In this document: positions 8,949 through 18,480 of the stretch, piece by piece
How the letters are laid out: every line of letters starts with the position of its first letter
Position numbering within the stretch: the first letter of the stretch is position 1
Source: an uncultured Prevotellaceae bacterium
GTDB taxonomy: Bacteria; Bacteroidota; Bacteroidia; Bacteroidales; Bacteroidaceae
Reading direction: 5' to 3'
DNA length: 64,000 nt
Assembly (NCBI GenBank): GCA_902776475.1
Contig: CACYQD010000008.1
Span: forward strand, 1 to 64,000
Notes under the pieces: generated by a model
Database searches by the model: none
What the model was told of the DNA's origin: nothing
The model's input: only the letters and a program-made list of their open reading frames with translations
Position numbers and translations under genes: made by a program

Positions 8949-9944
8949 TTATCTGAAACTGTCTGTGAGTAGTTTGATTTCTATCTGTGGCGAGATGCGC
9001 TCATAGAGGATGTTGTAGACTGCGTCGAGGATGGGCATGTTGACATGCAGGCGGCGGTTGATCTCTTTCATACATTTCGTGCCGAAGAATCCCTCAGCGA
9101 TCATCTCCATCTCGATCTGGGCGCTCTTGACACTGTAACCCTTGCCGATCATGGTGCCGAAGACCCGGTTGCGCGAGAAGTTGGAATAGCCTGTCACGAG
9201 CAGGTCACCCAGATAGACAGAGTCATAGACGTTGCGGTCGAGCGGACTGATGACGCTCAGGAAGCGTGACATCTCCTGTACGGCGTTCGACATCAGGACA
9301 GCTTGGAAGTTGTCGCCATATTTGAGTCCGCTGCAGATGCCGGCGGCGATGGCATAGACGTTTTTGAGCACTGAGGAGTATTCGATGCCGATGACATCGG
9401 TGCTCGTCTTGGTCTTGATGTAGTTGCTGGAGAGCAGTTGGGTGAACGAGCGGGCCTTCTCGATGTCGGTGCATCCTACCGTGAGGTAAGACAGGCGCTC
9501 GAGCGCCACCTCCTCGGCATGGGAGGGTCCTCCGATGCAGGCGAGGTTTTCGTAGGGCACGTCATAGACATGGTGGAAATATTCCGAGCAGACCAGGTTT
9601 TCGTCAGGTACGATGCCCTTGATGGCCGTGACGATGAATTTCTCACGGATGCGGGTCTTCAACTTCTTCAGGTGGTTTTTCAGATAGGGTGATGGCGTGA
9701 CGAAGACGAGGGTGTCGTAGAGGTCCACCACTTTGTTGATGTCGCTGGAGAAGAAGATTTCCTCAGTGTTGAAATGGACACTGGTCAGGTAAGCGGGATT
9801 GTGCCCCATGCGGAGGAAGTCGGCGATGCGGTCATCGCGGCGCATATACCAGCCGATGTGATGGGTGTGCCCCACCACAATCTTGGCTATGGCTGTTGCC
9901 CAACTGCCACCGCCGATGATGGCTATCTTTCCGCAGTCATGCAT
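8949..9944 (-). CDS. gpsA: glycerol-3-phosphate dehydrogenase [NAD(P)+]
   Basis: Reduces dihydroxyacetone phosphate to sn-glycerol-3-phosphate, the backbone for phospholipids. The N-terminal Rossmann motif is IIGGGSWATAIAKIV, a variant of the usual GAGSWGTA. The family block VTAIKGIVPDENL and the catalytic-lysine region EYSSVLKNVYAIAAGICSGL are present, followed by RNRVFGTMIGKG and VNMPILDAVYNILYE. Length 331 is typical. It lies 24 bases downstream of lysS and 36 upstream of pgi. Confidence 0.93.
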   Translation of the reverse strand: MHDCGKIAIIGGGSWATAIAKIVVGHTHHIGWYMRRDDRIADFLRMGHNPAYLTSVHFNTEEIFFSSDINKVVDLYDTLVFVTPSPYLKNHLKKLKTRIREKFIVTAIKGIVPDENLVCSEYFHHVYDVPYENLACIGGPSHAEEVALERLSYLTVGCTDIEKARSFTQLLSSNYIKTKTSTDVIGIEYSSVLKNVYAIAAGICSGLKYGDNFQAVLMSNAVQEMSRFLSVISPLDRNVYDSVYLGDLLVTGYSNFSRNRVFGTMIGKGYSVKSAQIEMEMIAEGFFGTKCMKEINRRLHVNMPILDAVYNILYERISPQIEIKLLTDSFR

Positions 9945-9968
9945 GTCTCACGGGAGTTGGTGAATAGA

Positions 9969-11696
9969 TTACTGGACGGCGTCGATCCACTTGGCAAACT
10001 CCTCCACTTTGGGATTGTCGTAGCCCAGTTTGTATTTCTTGTTCACACCGCAGACATCCATCTGGAGTTTCTGCGGGTTGACGTCCTTGATGTCTCCCAA
10101 GAGGTAGTATCCGCATTTGTTGAGCACAGGCACCCACTGCTCTGGCACGCCGATGGCAGCCCATTCGGCCACGCTGCTGCGCGGTGCTTTTTTCTCGGGG
10201 CGCATCTGGGGGAAGAACAGCACTTCCTGGATATAGGTCTTGCCGGTCATCAGCATCACCAGGCGGTCGATGCCGATGCCGATGCCGCTGGTGGGAGGCA
10301 TGCCGTACTGAAGGGCACGGAGGAAGTCCTGGTCAATGATCATCGCCTCGTCGTCGCCCTTGTCGGCCAGCCGCATCTGTTCCTTGAAGCGCTCTTCCTG
10401 GTCGATGGGGTCATTGAGCTCGGAATAGGCATTGGCCAGTTCCTTGCCATTGACCATCAGTTCAAACCGTTCAGTCAGTCCGGGTTTCGACCGGTGCATC
10501 TTGGTCAGCGGCGACATCTCCACGGGGTAGTCGGTGATGAAGGTGGGTTGGATGAATGTGCCCTCGCAGGTCTCACCGAAAATCTCGTCAATGAGTTTGC
10601 CTTTGCCCATGGTCTCGTCGACCTCAATGTTCAGTTTCTGGGCCACCTCACGGATTTCCTCTTCGGTCATTCCATTGAGGTCATAGCCAGTTTTCTCCTT
10701 GATGGCATCGAGGATGGGCAGGCGGCGGTAGGGAGCCTTGAAAGAGATGATCTGTCCGTCGATCTCCCGCTCCGTGCTGCCGTTGACAGCTACGCAGATG
10801 GTCTCCAGCAACTTCTCGGTGAAAGACATCATCCAGTTGTAGTCCTTGTATTGCACATAGAGTTCCATGCAGGTGAACTCTGGGTTGTGGTTGCGGTCCA
10901 TGCCCTCGTTGCGGAAGTTCTTGCCGATCTCATAGACGCCCTCAAAGCCGCCCACGATGAGCCGCTTCAGATAGAGCTCGGTGGCGATGCGCATATACAT
11001 GTCCTGATCCAGCGCATTGAAATGGGTGATGAACGGACGGGCACTGGCACCTCCGGCGATCGACTGCAGGGTCGGGGTTTCCACCTCGGTGTATCCGGCT
11101 TCGTCGAGAACACGGCGCATGGTGCGAATGACGGTGGCCCGCTGGATGAAGGTATCCTTCACGCCTTCGTTGACGACGAGGTCGACATAGCGCTGGCGGT
11201 AGCGCAACTCCGGATCCTCAAACTTGTCATAGGCAACGCCGTCTTTGTATTTGACGATGGGAAGCGGTTTCAGACTCTTGGAGAGCAGGGTCAATGACTT
11301 GGCATGGACACTGATTTCCCCTGTCTGGGTGCGGAAAACGAATCCTTGGACGCCGATGAAGTCACCGATGTCGAGCAGTCGTTTGAAAACATTATTGTAT
11401 AATGACTTGTCTTCTCCCGGGCAGATGTCGTCACGGGTGATATAGACCTGGATGCGGCCTTTGGAATCCTGTACTTCCGCGAAACTGGCCTTGCCCATCA
11501 CACGGCGGCTCATCATGCGGCCGGCGATGACCACCTCACGGGGGTCGGCATTGTCATCGAAAGAGGATTTGATGTCTGTGGAAAACGCATTGGTGGGGAA
11601 TTCTGCGGCTGGATAGGGGTCGATGCCCATCTGGCGGAGTTCCTGCAGGCTTTGACGCCTGCCTATCTCTTGTTCACTGAGTTCTAAAATATTCAT
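9969..11696 (-). CDS. lysS: lysyl-tRNA synthetase, class II, with C-terminal extension
   Basis: Charges tRNA-Lys. Layout: N-terminal OB-fold anticodon-binding domain (about 55-160), then the class II catalytic core with motif 2 GKNFRNEGMDRNHNPEF and motif 3 GIGIGIDRLVMLMTG. The protein of 575 residues is about 70 longer than the E. coli enzyme. The extra part follows LFFPQMRPEKK and runs from PRSSVAEWAAIGVP to the end; it is helical in character, with WVPVLNKCGYYLLGDIKDV. I believe this tail is common in Bacteroidetes LysRS. The start MNILELSEQEI is chosen because a longer frame (to 11735) would begin at or above the likely promoter (-7 at 11733-11740). Confidence 0.95.
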   Translation of the reverse strand: MNILELSEQEIGRRQSLQELRQMGIDPYPAAEFPTNAFSTDIKSSFDDNADPREVVIAGRMMSRRVMGKASFAEVQDSKGRIQVYITRDDICPGEDKSLYNNVFKRLLDIGDFIGVQGFVFRTQTGEISVHAKSLTLLSKSLKPLPIVKYKDGVAYDKFEDPELRYRQRYVDLVVNEGVKDTFIQRATVIRTMRRVLDEAGYTEVETPTLQSIAGGASARPFITHFNALDQDMYMRIATELYLKRLIVGGFEGVYEIGKNFRNEGMDRNHNPEFTCMELYVQYKDYNWMMSFTEKLLETICVAVNGSTEREIDGQIISFKAPYRRLPILDAIKEKTGYDLNGMTEEEIREVAQKLNIEVDETMGKGKLIDEIFGETCEGTFIQPTFITDYPVEMSPLTKMHRSKPGLTERFELMVNGKELANAYSELNDPIDQEERFKEQMRLADKGDDEAMIIDQDFLRALQYGMPPTSGIGIGIDRLVMLMTGKTYIQEVLFFPQMRPEKKAPRSSVAEWAAIGVPEQWVPVLNKCGYYLLGDIKDVNPQKLQMDVCGVNKKYKLGYDNPKVEEFAKWIDAVQ

Positions 11697-11732
11697 GTTC
11701 CTAAATAAAATCTGTTGGCTGCAATAGCGGTG

Positions 11733-11740
11733 CAAATTTA
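11733..11740 (-). promoter_or_regulatory. -7 promoter element of the lysS operon
   Basis: TAAATTTG on the minus strand, about 37 bases before the lysS start; the -33 element is not clear. It marks the likely head of the lysS-gpsA-pgi-HAD-lipoprotein-mnmA run. Confidence 0.4.
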
Positions 11741-11831
11741 CTAAATTTTTATGAACTTGCCTACCTTTTTCTCATCTTTTATTATGAGAAGGTCAACTCT
11801 CCTGCTTTGAACTGGCTTTGACATTCATGGC

Positions 11832-13067
11832 TTATGGGAGGATGAGCCTGTAGGAGATCACGTCATGGCTCTTGACGGTCAGTTTGCGGTCAACCTTGTT
11901 TTTCTTGTTGGTTTTGCCTTCCATTTTGTGTGTCCAGAGGTTGTACACCTTGTATATGTTGGTGTCGAAAGCAGTGCTGAGGCCACTAACTGCTTTATCG
12001 GTGAGGTTGAACTCCTGCCAGTTGAGGGAGAAGGGGATGTCGTGCTTTGTGGGATTGAGGATGGTGAAGGCCCAGTCGCCCCCAGCGAGAGGTTTGAACC
12101 AGAACTGTAGTCCGTCGCGGTCGCTGTAGTGCAGTCCCTGGATACCCAGGGTGTCCTGGTCGATGGCGATCATCTCTTTGTTCATGAGAATGTTGCGGGT
12201 GGCCTCACTCATCTGCCGGAGGTCATTGCCGAGGATCAGCGGACTGGCCATCATGCACCACATGGTGAAATGTGCACGGTCTTCATTTTCTGACATGCCG
12301 TTGCCCACCTCCAACATGTCGGGGTCGTTCCAGTGCCCCTTTCCGGCATATTGGCGGAGCGTGTCGTTGAACTGGATGCATTGCATCACGCCAAACTGGC
12401 TGTAGCCGGCTTCGAACACCCGCAGGGAGTCGAAGGCACACCAGATGTCGGGGGTGGTGCGCCAGGAATGGCCTACCTCCTTCGCCCATTTCCATGGACG
12501 GCTGTTGCCCCATTCGCACATGCTGAGGAAGATGGGCCTTCCGGCGGCGCGCAAGGCGTCGCTGATGAGTTGATAAGCCCCTTGAGGATTGATGTTGGTG
12601 GTATTGCACCAGTCGTATTTCAGGTAATCGACTCCCCAGCGGGCATATTGCAAGGCATCCTGGTACTCATGTCCCAGAGAACCCGGTTCACCGGCGCAGG
12701 TGCCTGTTCCGGCATCGCTGTAGATGCCCAGTTTGAGTCCTTTGCTGTGCACGTAGTCGGCTACGGCTTTCATGCCATTGGGGAATTTCACGGGGTCGGC
12801 CTGGATGAATCCGTTGTCGTCGCGTTTCCCGTGCCAGCAGTCATCGATGTTGATATAGGTGTATCCGGCATCGCGCAGTCCGGATTCCACCATGGCATCG
12901 GCGATGCCTTTGATGATTTCCTCAGAGATGTTGCCCTGAAATTTGTTCCATGTGCTCCATCCCATCTGTGGGGTGTCGGCCAAATGTTCCCATTTCTGTG
13001 CCTGTGCAGGCGTGTCCATCAGAGTCAGCATGGTGCTCATGATGGCGATCAGTACTAAACGTTTCAT
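11832..13067 (-). CDS. GH27 family alpha-galactosidase, exported
   Basis: Predicted to hydrolyse terminal alpha-galactosides (melibiose, raffinose or galactomannan side chains) in the periplasm or at the surface. A signal peptide (MKRLVLIAIMSTMLTLMDTPAQA) precedes the TIM barrel, which starts with the GH27 hallmark PQMGWSTWNKFQ, then NIDDCWHGKRDDNGF. The nucleophile Asp lies in YLKYDWCN and the probable acid/base Asp in SWRTTPDIWCAF. A C-terminal beta-sandwich follows. 411 residues is normal. A start five codons upstream (13082) is also possible. It stands alone, with no SusC/D pair or other glycoside hydrolase beside it, so the natural substrate is not indicated by context. Confidence 0.9.
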   Translation of the reverse strand: MKRLVLIAIMSTMLTLMDTPAQAQKWEHLADTPQMGWSTWNKFQGNISEEIIKGIADAMVESGLRDAGYTYINIDDCWHGKRDDNGFIQADPVKFPNGMKAVADYVHSKGLKLGIYSDAGTGTCAGEPGSLGHEYQDALQYARWGVDYLKYDWCNTTNINPQGAYQLISDALRAAGRPIFLSMCEWGNSRPWKWAKEVGHSWRTTPDIWCAFDSLRVFEAGYSQFGVMQCIQFNDTLRQYAGKGHWNDPDMLEVGNGMSENEDRAHFTMWCMMASPLILGNDLRQMSEATRNILMNKEMIAIDQDTLGIQGLHYSDRDGLQFWFKPLAGGDWAFTILNPTKHDIPFSLNWQEFNLTDKAVSGLSTAFDTNIYKVYNLWTHKMEGKTNKKNKVDRKLTVKSHDVISYRLILP

Positions 13068-13100
13068 GTGTTTTGATTTCATATCTGTGTAACGATGTTG

Positions 13101-13131
13101 CAAAATTACGTTTTTTCCTGATTTCTCCCAA
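13101..13131 (-). promoter_or_regulatory. Bacteroidetes-type promoter of the alpha-galactosidase gene
   Basis: On the minus strand TTG (13129-13131), 20-base spacer, TAATTTTG (13101-13108). It gives a leader of roughly 15-30 bases depending on which of two Met codons is used. Confidence 0.65.
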
Positions 13132-13208
13132 GTCAGTGGCTCATAAAAAAGGAGGCATCCCCCTTCAATCGGCAGAAGACGGGGAGAATTGCGTTAATTC
13201 TGTATAAA

Positions 13209-13242
13209 TTGGCACTTTTATCAGTATTATTTCTTAATTTTG
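13209..13242 (+). promoter_or_regulatory. probable promoter of the menaquinone operon
   Basis: TAATTTTG at 13235-13242, with TTG at 13209-13211. The 23-base spacer is slightly long for this class. It lies about 70 bases ahead of the first gene. Confidence 0.45.
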
Positions 13243-13310
13243 CCCTTTGAACCATCTATACTTGAGCAGATGGCCACATCCCTCCGCTATAGACGGGATG
13301 TGTTACTTCA

Positions 13311-13751
13311 ATGAAAAACAGCAAAGACATGAATGTAGATAACATTAGGGAAATCATTGAGCGACAGGAGAATCTTTCGACTGCGCTTGGCATGAAATTC
13401 ATTTCCACGCCGGATGATGACCTTTGTATGGCCACCATGCGGGTGGATGAGCGTAACAGGCAACCTTTTGGCTTTCTGAGCGGCGGAGCGTCCCTTGCCC
13501 TGGCAGAGAATCTGGCCGGAGTCGGTTCTTCCGCTTTGTGTCCGGGCAAGATTTGTGTGGGCATCAGTGTCAGTGGAAGCCATGTGAAGGCTGTGGCCGA
13601 AGGAGATACCGTGACGGCTTTGGCCCATCTGGTGCAGAAAGGCCGCAAACTGCATGTTTGGAACGTGGAAATCAACAATTCCGCTGGAGAATTGATCTCC
13701 ACTGTCACCGTCACCAATTACATCATCAGTTCTAACTCTCATCGCCAATAG
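13311..13751 (+). CDS. hotdog-fold thioesterase, probable DHNA-CoA thioesterase (MenI-like)
   Basis: A 146-residue single hotdog domain of the PaaI/YdiI type. The central helix region FGFLSGGASLALAENLAGVGS carries the catalytic acidic residue, followed by GISVSGSHVKAVAEGDTVTA and the strand KLHVWNVEINNSAGELISTV. As the first gene of a menaquinone operon it most likely releases 1,4-dihydroxy-2-naphthoate from its CoA ester, the step after MenB; this is inferred from context. It could start at the second Met (13329). The next gene begins one base after its stop. Confidence 0.8.
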   Translation: MKNSKDMNVDNIREIIERQENLSTALGMKFISTPDDDLCMATMRVDERNRQPFGFLSGGASLALAENLAGVGSSALCPGKICVGISVSGSHVKAVAEGDTVTALAHLVQKGRKLHVWNVEINNSAGELISTVTVTNYIISSNSHRQ

Positions 13752-13752
13752 T

Positions 13753-14880
13753 ATGTCCGCATTTGCTATATACAGACTGCCCCACCAGACCGATTGCCAT
13801 TTGATGTTGCAATCAGATGGAGAACCCGAAGAGTTGCAGACGGCTTTCGGCGTAAGCGGGAAAAAAGGTTTCGTCATTGCTCCCTTCATGATAGAGGCGC
13901 AGCATCCCATATTGTTGTTGCAGCCGGATGTGTGCACCACGTTCGCTCCCGGTGACCTGCTTGATGCAGCGGCATTGCCGTGGAAGGGTCAGATAGAGGA
14001 GATCCTTGCTGCGCCCAAACAAGATGAGAAACCCAGCAGGGGATCCTATTTCCACTATGCCATAGATTTCGCCAATTTCCATTCGCATATCGTCGAGGGA
14101 GAATTCTCGAAAATCGTACTGGCCAGATGCAGCTATGAGGCCAATACGGAAGGCTTTTCGCCGTTGCAGCTGTTCGTGAGTGCCTGCCACACCTATCCCA
14201 GGATGTTTGTGTCATTGATATCAGCCGGCCGTTGTGGCACATGGCTGATGGCAACCCCCGAGGTGCTGCTCGAGGGACATGGTGAACAATGGAAGACCAT
14301 GTCGCTCGCCGGAACGATGTTGCTCCGTGAAGACCAGATGAACTTCGACAATCCACCCTCGCCGAATCCGCAGGGGACTCCAGATATCGCCTGGAACATC
14401 AAGAATATCCAGGAACAGCGCTATGTCTCAACCTATATTACGGAACGCCTGGAACAAGTGGCGTCTTTTATCGAGGAGAAGGGACCATACACCATGCGGG
14501 CAGGCAATCTCGTGCATCTGAGGAGTGATTTCAGTTTCATCCTGCCGAGTCTCTCCAAGGTGGGCGACCTGATCCATGCCCTTTATCCCACGCCAGCGGT
14601 GTGTGGCTTGCCTAAGGATGCAGCCCGCGACTTCATCATCCACAATGAGTTTGCTCCAAGGGGATATTACAGCGGTTTCGCCGGTCCTTTTGACCCGGAG
14701 GTCGATACCCATCTCTTCGTGTCGCTGAGATGTATGCGCTTCGTCCAGGATGGTTGCTGTCTCTATGCCGGCGGCGGATTGCTGGCCGACAGTGATCTGG
14801 AGACGGAATGGAAAGAGACGGAAGATAAGATGATGACGATGAGGGCATTGCTCCATCCGAACGAAACACCCAACCACTGA
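13753..14880 (+). CDS. menF: isochorismate synthase
   Basis: Converts chorismate to isochorismate, the entry to menaquinone synthesis. Chorismate-binding-enzyme features are in the C-terminal half: IVLARCSYEANTEGF, LMATPEVLLEGHGEQWKTMSLAGTM, then HNEFAPRGYYSGFAGPFDP and the terminal LYAGGGLLADSDLETEWKE. 375 residues with a short, divergent N-terminus, as usual in Bacteroidetes. The gene is sandwiched tightly (1-base gaps) between the thioesterase and menD, which supports MenF over an anthranilate or salicylate synthase. Confidence 0.9.
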   Translation: MSAFAIYRLPHQTDCHLMLQSDGEPEELQTAFGVSGKKGFVIAPFMIEAQHPILLLQPDVCTTFAPGDLLDAAALPWKGQIEEILAAPKQDEKPSRGSYFHYAIDFANFHSHIVEGEFSKIVLARCSYEANTEGFSPLQLFVSACHTYPRMFVSLISAGRCGTWLMATPEVLLEGHGEQWKTMSLAGTMLLREDQMNFDNPPSPNPQGTPDIAWNIKNIQEQRYVSTYITERLEQVASFIEEKGPYTMRAGNLVHLRSDFSFILPSLSKVGDLIHALYPTPAVCGLPKDAARDFIIHNEFAPRGYYSGFAGPFDPEVDTHLFVSLRCMRFVQDGCCLYAGGGLLADSDLETEWKETEDKMMTMRALLHPNETPNH

Positions 14881-14881
14881 C

Positions 14882-16597
14882 ATGTTCTCGAATATAGGAA
14901 ACGTGAATATCCTGACCTCATTGCTGGTGGCTCATGATGTCCGCCATGCTGTGGTCTGCCCGGGCAGTCGCAATGCCCCTATCGTACACAACTTACAGGC
15001 ATGTGGAAAGATGACGTGCTACCCCGTCACCGACGAGCGCAGCGCCGGATTTTTCGCCCTGGGCATTGCCTTGGCCACTGAGCGTCCTGTCGTGATATGT
15101 GTGACATCAGGTTCGGCATTGTTGAATCTGGCTCCTGCTGTGGCAGAGGCGTATTACCAACATGTGGAACTCATTGTGGTGTCCGCAGACAGACCGGGAG
15201 CCTGGATCGGACAACTTGACGGCCAGACATTGCCTCAGCCTGGTGGTTTTGGCTCTTTGGTCAACAAGTCGGTCAACTTGCCTTTGAACACAGAAGATGC
15301 CACGAGTCATTGGCTTTGCAACCGTCTGGTGAACGAGGCCCTTTTGGCCGGACATATCCCCTGTGGGGGACCGGTGCACATCAACATCCCCATTGCGGAA
15401 CCCCTTTTTGACTTCTCTGCCGCAGAATTGCCTATAGAGAGGATGATTCATCGTCATGTGGAGCGCGGACACGGATGTGACCGGATTGTGGCAGAACGTC
15501 TCCTGGAGGCGAAGCGTCCCATGGTCGTGCTCGGCCAGTGCCGCCGTCGCCATTCCGCTTTTGACAGGCAGCGGTTTCAGAAAGCCGTCATTGCACTAAG
15601 AACCCGAGGTGTGGTTCTGGCCGAGAGGTTGTGCCAATTGCTGGTGCCCGTGGTCCATGCTGATGAGGCATTGGCTGCGATCGGCGATGATTCGGACTTC
15701 AGTCCCGATCTGGTGGTGTATCTTGGCGACACCGTTGTCAGCAAGCGCCTGCGGTTCTTTCTGCGAAAGGCTGAAGAAGCGAAGGTCGTGATGGTGAATC
15801 TGGATGGAGAAATCCATGATGTCACCATGCATGCCGATGAGGTGGTGGAGGTGGGCGCGCTGGAAGATGTCTTCTATGCCGTGGCCGACCTCATAGAGGA
15901 CGGACAGTTGGAGAAACTCCCTCAGGATGAAACCTCCAGGAAGTACCGTACGGGTTGGAAGACCATTTTGGAAAAGGTTGACCAAGTCATCGAAGCGTAT
16001 GAGCCGTCCTTTTCGCAGATGGCTGCCGTGAGGTATTTTGAACAACAGATGGAAGATATGGAGATCGATTTCCATGTGCATTACGCCAACAGCACTGCCA
16101 TTCGTTTGGCCAATAGTTATGCCCAGCACCCCGTCTTTTGCAACAGAGGTGTGAATGGTATCGACGGATCCCTGTCAGAGGCGGCAGGTTTCTCCGCAGC
16201 TGTCGATGACCTCGTGTTCTGCGTGACCGGAGACTTGAGTTTCTTCTATGACCAAAATGCGCTCTGGAACTCCAATTTGAAGGGCAATCTGCGAATCATC
16301 CTGCTCAATAACGGCAAGGGAGGTATTTTCGAACTTCTGCCCGGACTGGAACAGAGCGAGGCCTCCCGCCTTCTGGTCAGTGGCGCGCATCACACCTCAG
16401 CGCAGGGTATCTGCGGTCAGAACGACATTGGCTATCTGAAGGCTTCTGATATGCAGGAAATGCAGATGGGCATTGTGACGTTGGTCACCCGCCAGTCACA
16501 CCGGCCCATGCTGCTTGAGGTCTTCACGGATGCGGAAACCGATGCGGCAGTGATGAGAGACTACCTGCGCTTCATCAAAGACAAAATCAAGGAATAA
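14882..16597 (+). CDS. menD: 2-succinyl-5-enolpyruvyl-6-hydroxy-3-cyclohexene-1-carboxylate synthase
   Basis: ThDP- and Mg-dependent enzyme joining isochorismate with a succinyl semialdehyde unit from 2-oxoglutarate. The N-terminal PYR domain shows HAVVCPGSRNAPIVH and the ThDP glutamate region TDERSAGFFALGIALAT, followed by CVTSGSALLNLAPAVAEAYY. The C-terminal PP domain has RGVNGIDGSLSEAAGF and the metal/diphosphate motif GDLSFFYDQNALWN with NNGKGGIFE. Length 571 is normal. Confidence 0.95.
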   Translation: MFSNIGNVNILTSLLVAHDVRHAVVCPGSRNAPIVHNLQACGKMTCYPVTDERSAGFFALGIALATERPVVICVTSGSALLNLAPAVAEAYYQHVELIVVSADRPGAWIGQLDGQTLPQPGGFGSLVNKSVNLPLNTEDATSHWLCNRLVNEALLAGHIPCGGPVHINIPIAEPLFDFSAAELPIERMIHRHVERGHGCDRIVAERLLEAKRPMVVLGQCRRRHSAFDRQRFQKAVIALRTRGVVLAERLCQLLVPVVHADEALAAIGDDSDFSPDLVVYLGDTVVSKRLRFFLRKAEEAKVVMVNLDGEIHDVTMHADEVVEVGALEDVFYAVADLIEDGQLEKLPQDETSRKYRTGWKTILEKVDQVIEAYEPSFSQMAAVRYFEQQMEDMEIDFHVHYANSTAIRLANSYAQHPVFCNRGVNGIDGSLSEAAGFSAAVDDLVFCVTGDLSFFYDQNALWNSNLKGNLRIILLNNGKGGIFELLPGLEQSEASRLLVSGAHHTSAQGICGQNDIGYLKASDMQEMQMGIVTLVTRQSHRPMLLEVFTDAETDAAVMRDYLRFIKDKIKE

Positions 16598-16615
16598 TAT
16601 CAAAAACACAATAAG

Positions 16616-17437
16616 ATGGCAAAAAGAGAATGGAGAAAAATCAGGGATTTCGAGGAAATCCTGTTGGAGGAATATCATGGGATTGCCAAAATCACCATCA
16701 ATCGTCCTCGGTATCGGAATGCGTTCACACCTAAGACCACCTGGGAATTGTCACAGGCCTTTGCTTACTGCCGTGAGGCACAGGACATCAGTGTCGTGTT
16801 GTTGACCGGTGCAGGCGACAAAGCCTTCTGTTCGGGAGGCGATATGCATGTGAAAGGCCGTGGCGGTTATGTGGATGAGGAAGGCGTTCCACGTCTGAGT
16901 GTCCTCGATGTACAGATGCAGATCCGTCGGTTGCCCAAACCCGTCATCGCCATGGTCAATGGCTATGCCATCGGGGGCGGCCATGTCCTGCACCTGGTAT
17001 GTGACCTCACCATCGCCAGTGAGAATGCCATTTTCGGACAGACAGGTCCGAAGGTGGGTTCTTTCGATGCAGGCTTCGGTTCTTCCTATCTTGCCCGTAT
17101 CGTCGGACAGAAGAAGGCCCGTGAGATCTGGTTCCTCTGCCGCCAATATACTGCCGAGGAAGCAGAGCGGATGGGAATGGTCAACAAAGTCGTTCCTTTT
17201 GACCGTTTGGAAGATGAGTGCGTGGAATGGGCCGAGATCATGATGGAGCGCAGTCCGCTGGCTCTGAGGATGATCAAAGCTGGACTGAATGCAGAACTTG
17301 ACGGTCAGGCTGGCATCCAGGAGTTGGCTGGCGACTGTACCATGCTCTACTACTTCCTGGACGAGGCTCAGGAAGGTGGAAAAGCCTTTTTGGAGAAACG
17401 CAAGCCTGATTTCAGGAAATATCCCAAACTGCCCTGA
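16616..17437 (+). CDS. menB: 1,4-dihydroxy-2-naphthoyl-CoA synthase
   Basis: Crotonase-fold Dieckmann cyclase closing the naphthoquinone ring from o-succinylbenzoyl-CoA. Visible blocks: [18 protein letters not shown], the oxyanion loop [20 protein letters not shown], and the MenB-specific [20 protein letters not shown] followed by [13 protein letters not shown]. These distinguish it from generic enoyl-CoA hydratases. 273 residues, as expected. The 18-base gap from menD and 5-base gap to menC place it mid-operon. Confidence 0.96.
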   Translation: MAKREWRKIRDFEEILLEEYHGIAKITINRPRYRNAFTPKTTWELSQAFAYCREAQDISVVLLTGAGDKAFCSGGDMHVKGRGGYVDEEGVPRLSVLDVQMQIRRLPKPVIAMVNGYAIGGGHVLHLVCDLTIASENAIFGQTGPKVGSFDAGFGSSYLARIVGQKKAREIWFLCRQYTAEEAERMGMVNKVVPFDRLEDECVEWAEIMMERSPLALRMIKAGLNAELDGQAGIQELAGDCTMLYYFLDEAQEGGKAFLEKRKPDFRKYPKLP

Positions 17438-17442
17438 TACGG

Positions 17443-18480
17443 ATGCTGCGATTTTCGATATCCGGGCGGACTTTCCATTTCCGCCAACCCGCAGGCACGT
17501 CCCGAGGTGTATATACCACCCGGCACAGTTGGTTCATCACCCTGACAGATAGTGAGCGTCCCGGTGTGGCCGGGGTGGGGGAGTGCGCCCCCTTGCCCGA
17601 TCTCAGTTGTGATGACATCGTAGGGTATGAGCAGACCTTGTCCAGCCTTTGCAGCACCGTGGTGGCGACAGGAACCATCGATGAAGGTATCTGGCGCCCC
17701 TATCCCTCCATGCGTTTCGGTATGGAAACTGCCATGAGGAGTTTGGCTCACCCCGATGGTCTCATCTATGACACACCGTTCACCCGGGGGGAGGTGGGGA
17801 TACCCATCAATGGTCTGGTGTGGATGGGCAACTACGAGGAGATGCGGCAAAGGATGGAAGAGAAAATCCGACTTGGTTTCCGTTGTGTGAAACTGAAGAT
17901 AGGTGCGATAGACTTTGAACAGGAACTGGATTTGGTCAAGCGGATCCGGCAACGCTTCTCCCCGGAGGTCATCGAACTGCGGTTGGATGCCAATGGGGCA
18001 TTCTCGCCTCAGGACGCCTTGAAGAAACTTGACCGCTTGTCACGGTATCATATTCACTCTATCGAACAACCAATCCGTCAGCATCAATGGGGGGAAATGG
18101 CACGCCTCTGCAAGAACTCGCCGATACCCATCGCCCTTGACGAGGAACTCATTGGAGTCAATCTTCCGGATATGAAAGCGGCCTTGTTGGACACCATCCG
18201 TCCTTCGTATATCATCCTCAAGCCATCGTTGCATGGCGGGATGCTCGGCGCCGAGGAATGGATCAGGATGGCTGAGGCCAGAAATATCGGTTCTTGGGTG
18301 ACCAGTGCCTTGGAGAGTAATGTGGGACTGAGTGCTATCGCACAGTTTGCCGCCCACGTCTATGGCTGTCCACCCCAAATGCCACAAGGATTGGGCACCG
18401 GACAGTTGTTTACCGACAACATAGAGAGTCCCATAATAATACGTGGTGACCAGTTGTTTTTCCTTCCTCAGAACCAGTGA
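17443..18480 (+). CDS. menC: o-succinylbenzoate synthase
   Basis: Enolase-superfamily dehydratase that aromatises SHCHC to o-succinylbenzoate. The catalytic lysine pair is in CVKLKIGAIDF and ILKPSLHGGM. Metal ligands are read from ELRLDANGAFS, SIEQPI and ALDEELIG. The N-terminal capping domain contains RQPAGTSRGVYTTRHSW. Length 345 is normal. Its stop codon overlaps the menE start region. Confidence 0.92.
   Translation: MLRFSISGRTFHFRQPAGTSRGVYTTRHSWFITLTDSERPGVAGVGECAPLPDLSCDDIVGYEQTLSSLCSTVVATGTIDEGIWRPYPSMRFGMETAMRSLAHPDGLIYDTPFTRGEVGIPINGLVWMGNYEEMRQRMEEKIRLGFRCVKLKIGAIDFEQELDLVKRIRQRFSPEVIELRLDANGAFSPQDALKKLDRLSRYHIHSIEQPIRQHQWGEMARLCKNSPIPIALDEELIGVNLPDMKAALLDTIRPSYIILKPSLHGGMLGAEEWIRMAEARNIGSWVTSALESNVGLSAIAQFAAHVYGCPPQMPQGLGTGQLFTDNIESPIIIRGDQLFFLPQNQ

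Noticed and set aside
9774-11297. 507-codon open frame on the plus strand
   Set aside because: Lies antisense to gpsA and lysS, His/Val-rich composition of a complementary-frame shadow, no recognisable family.
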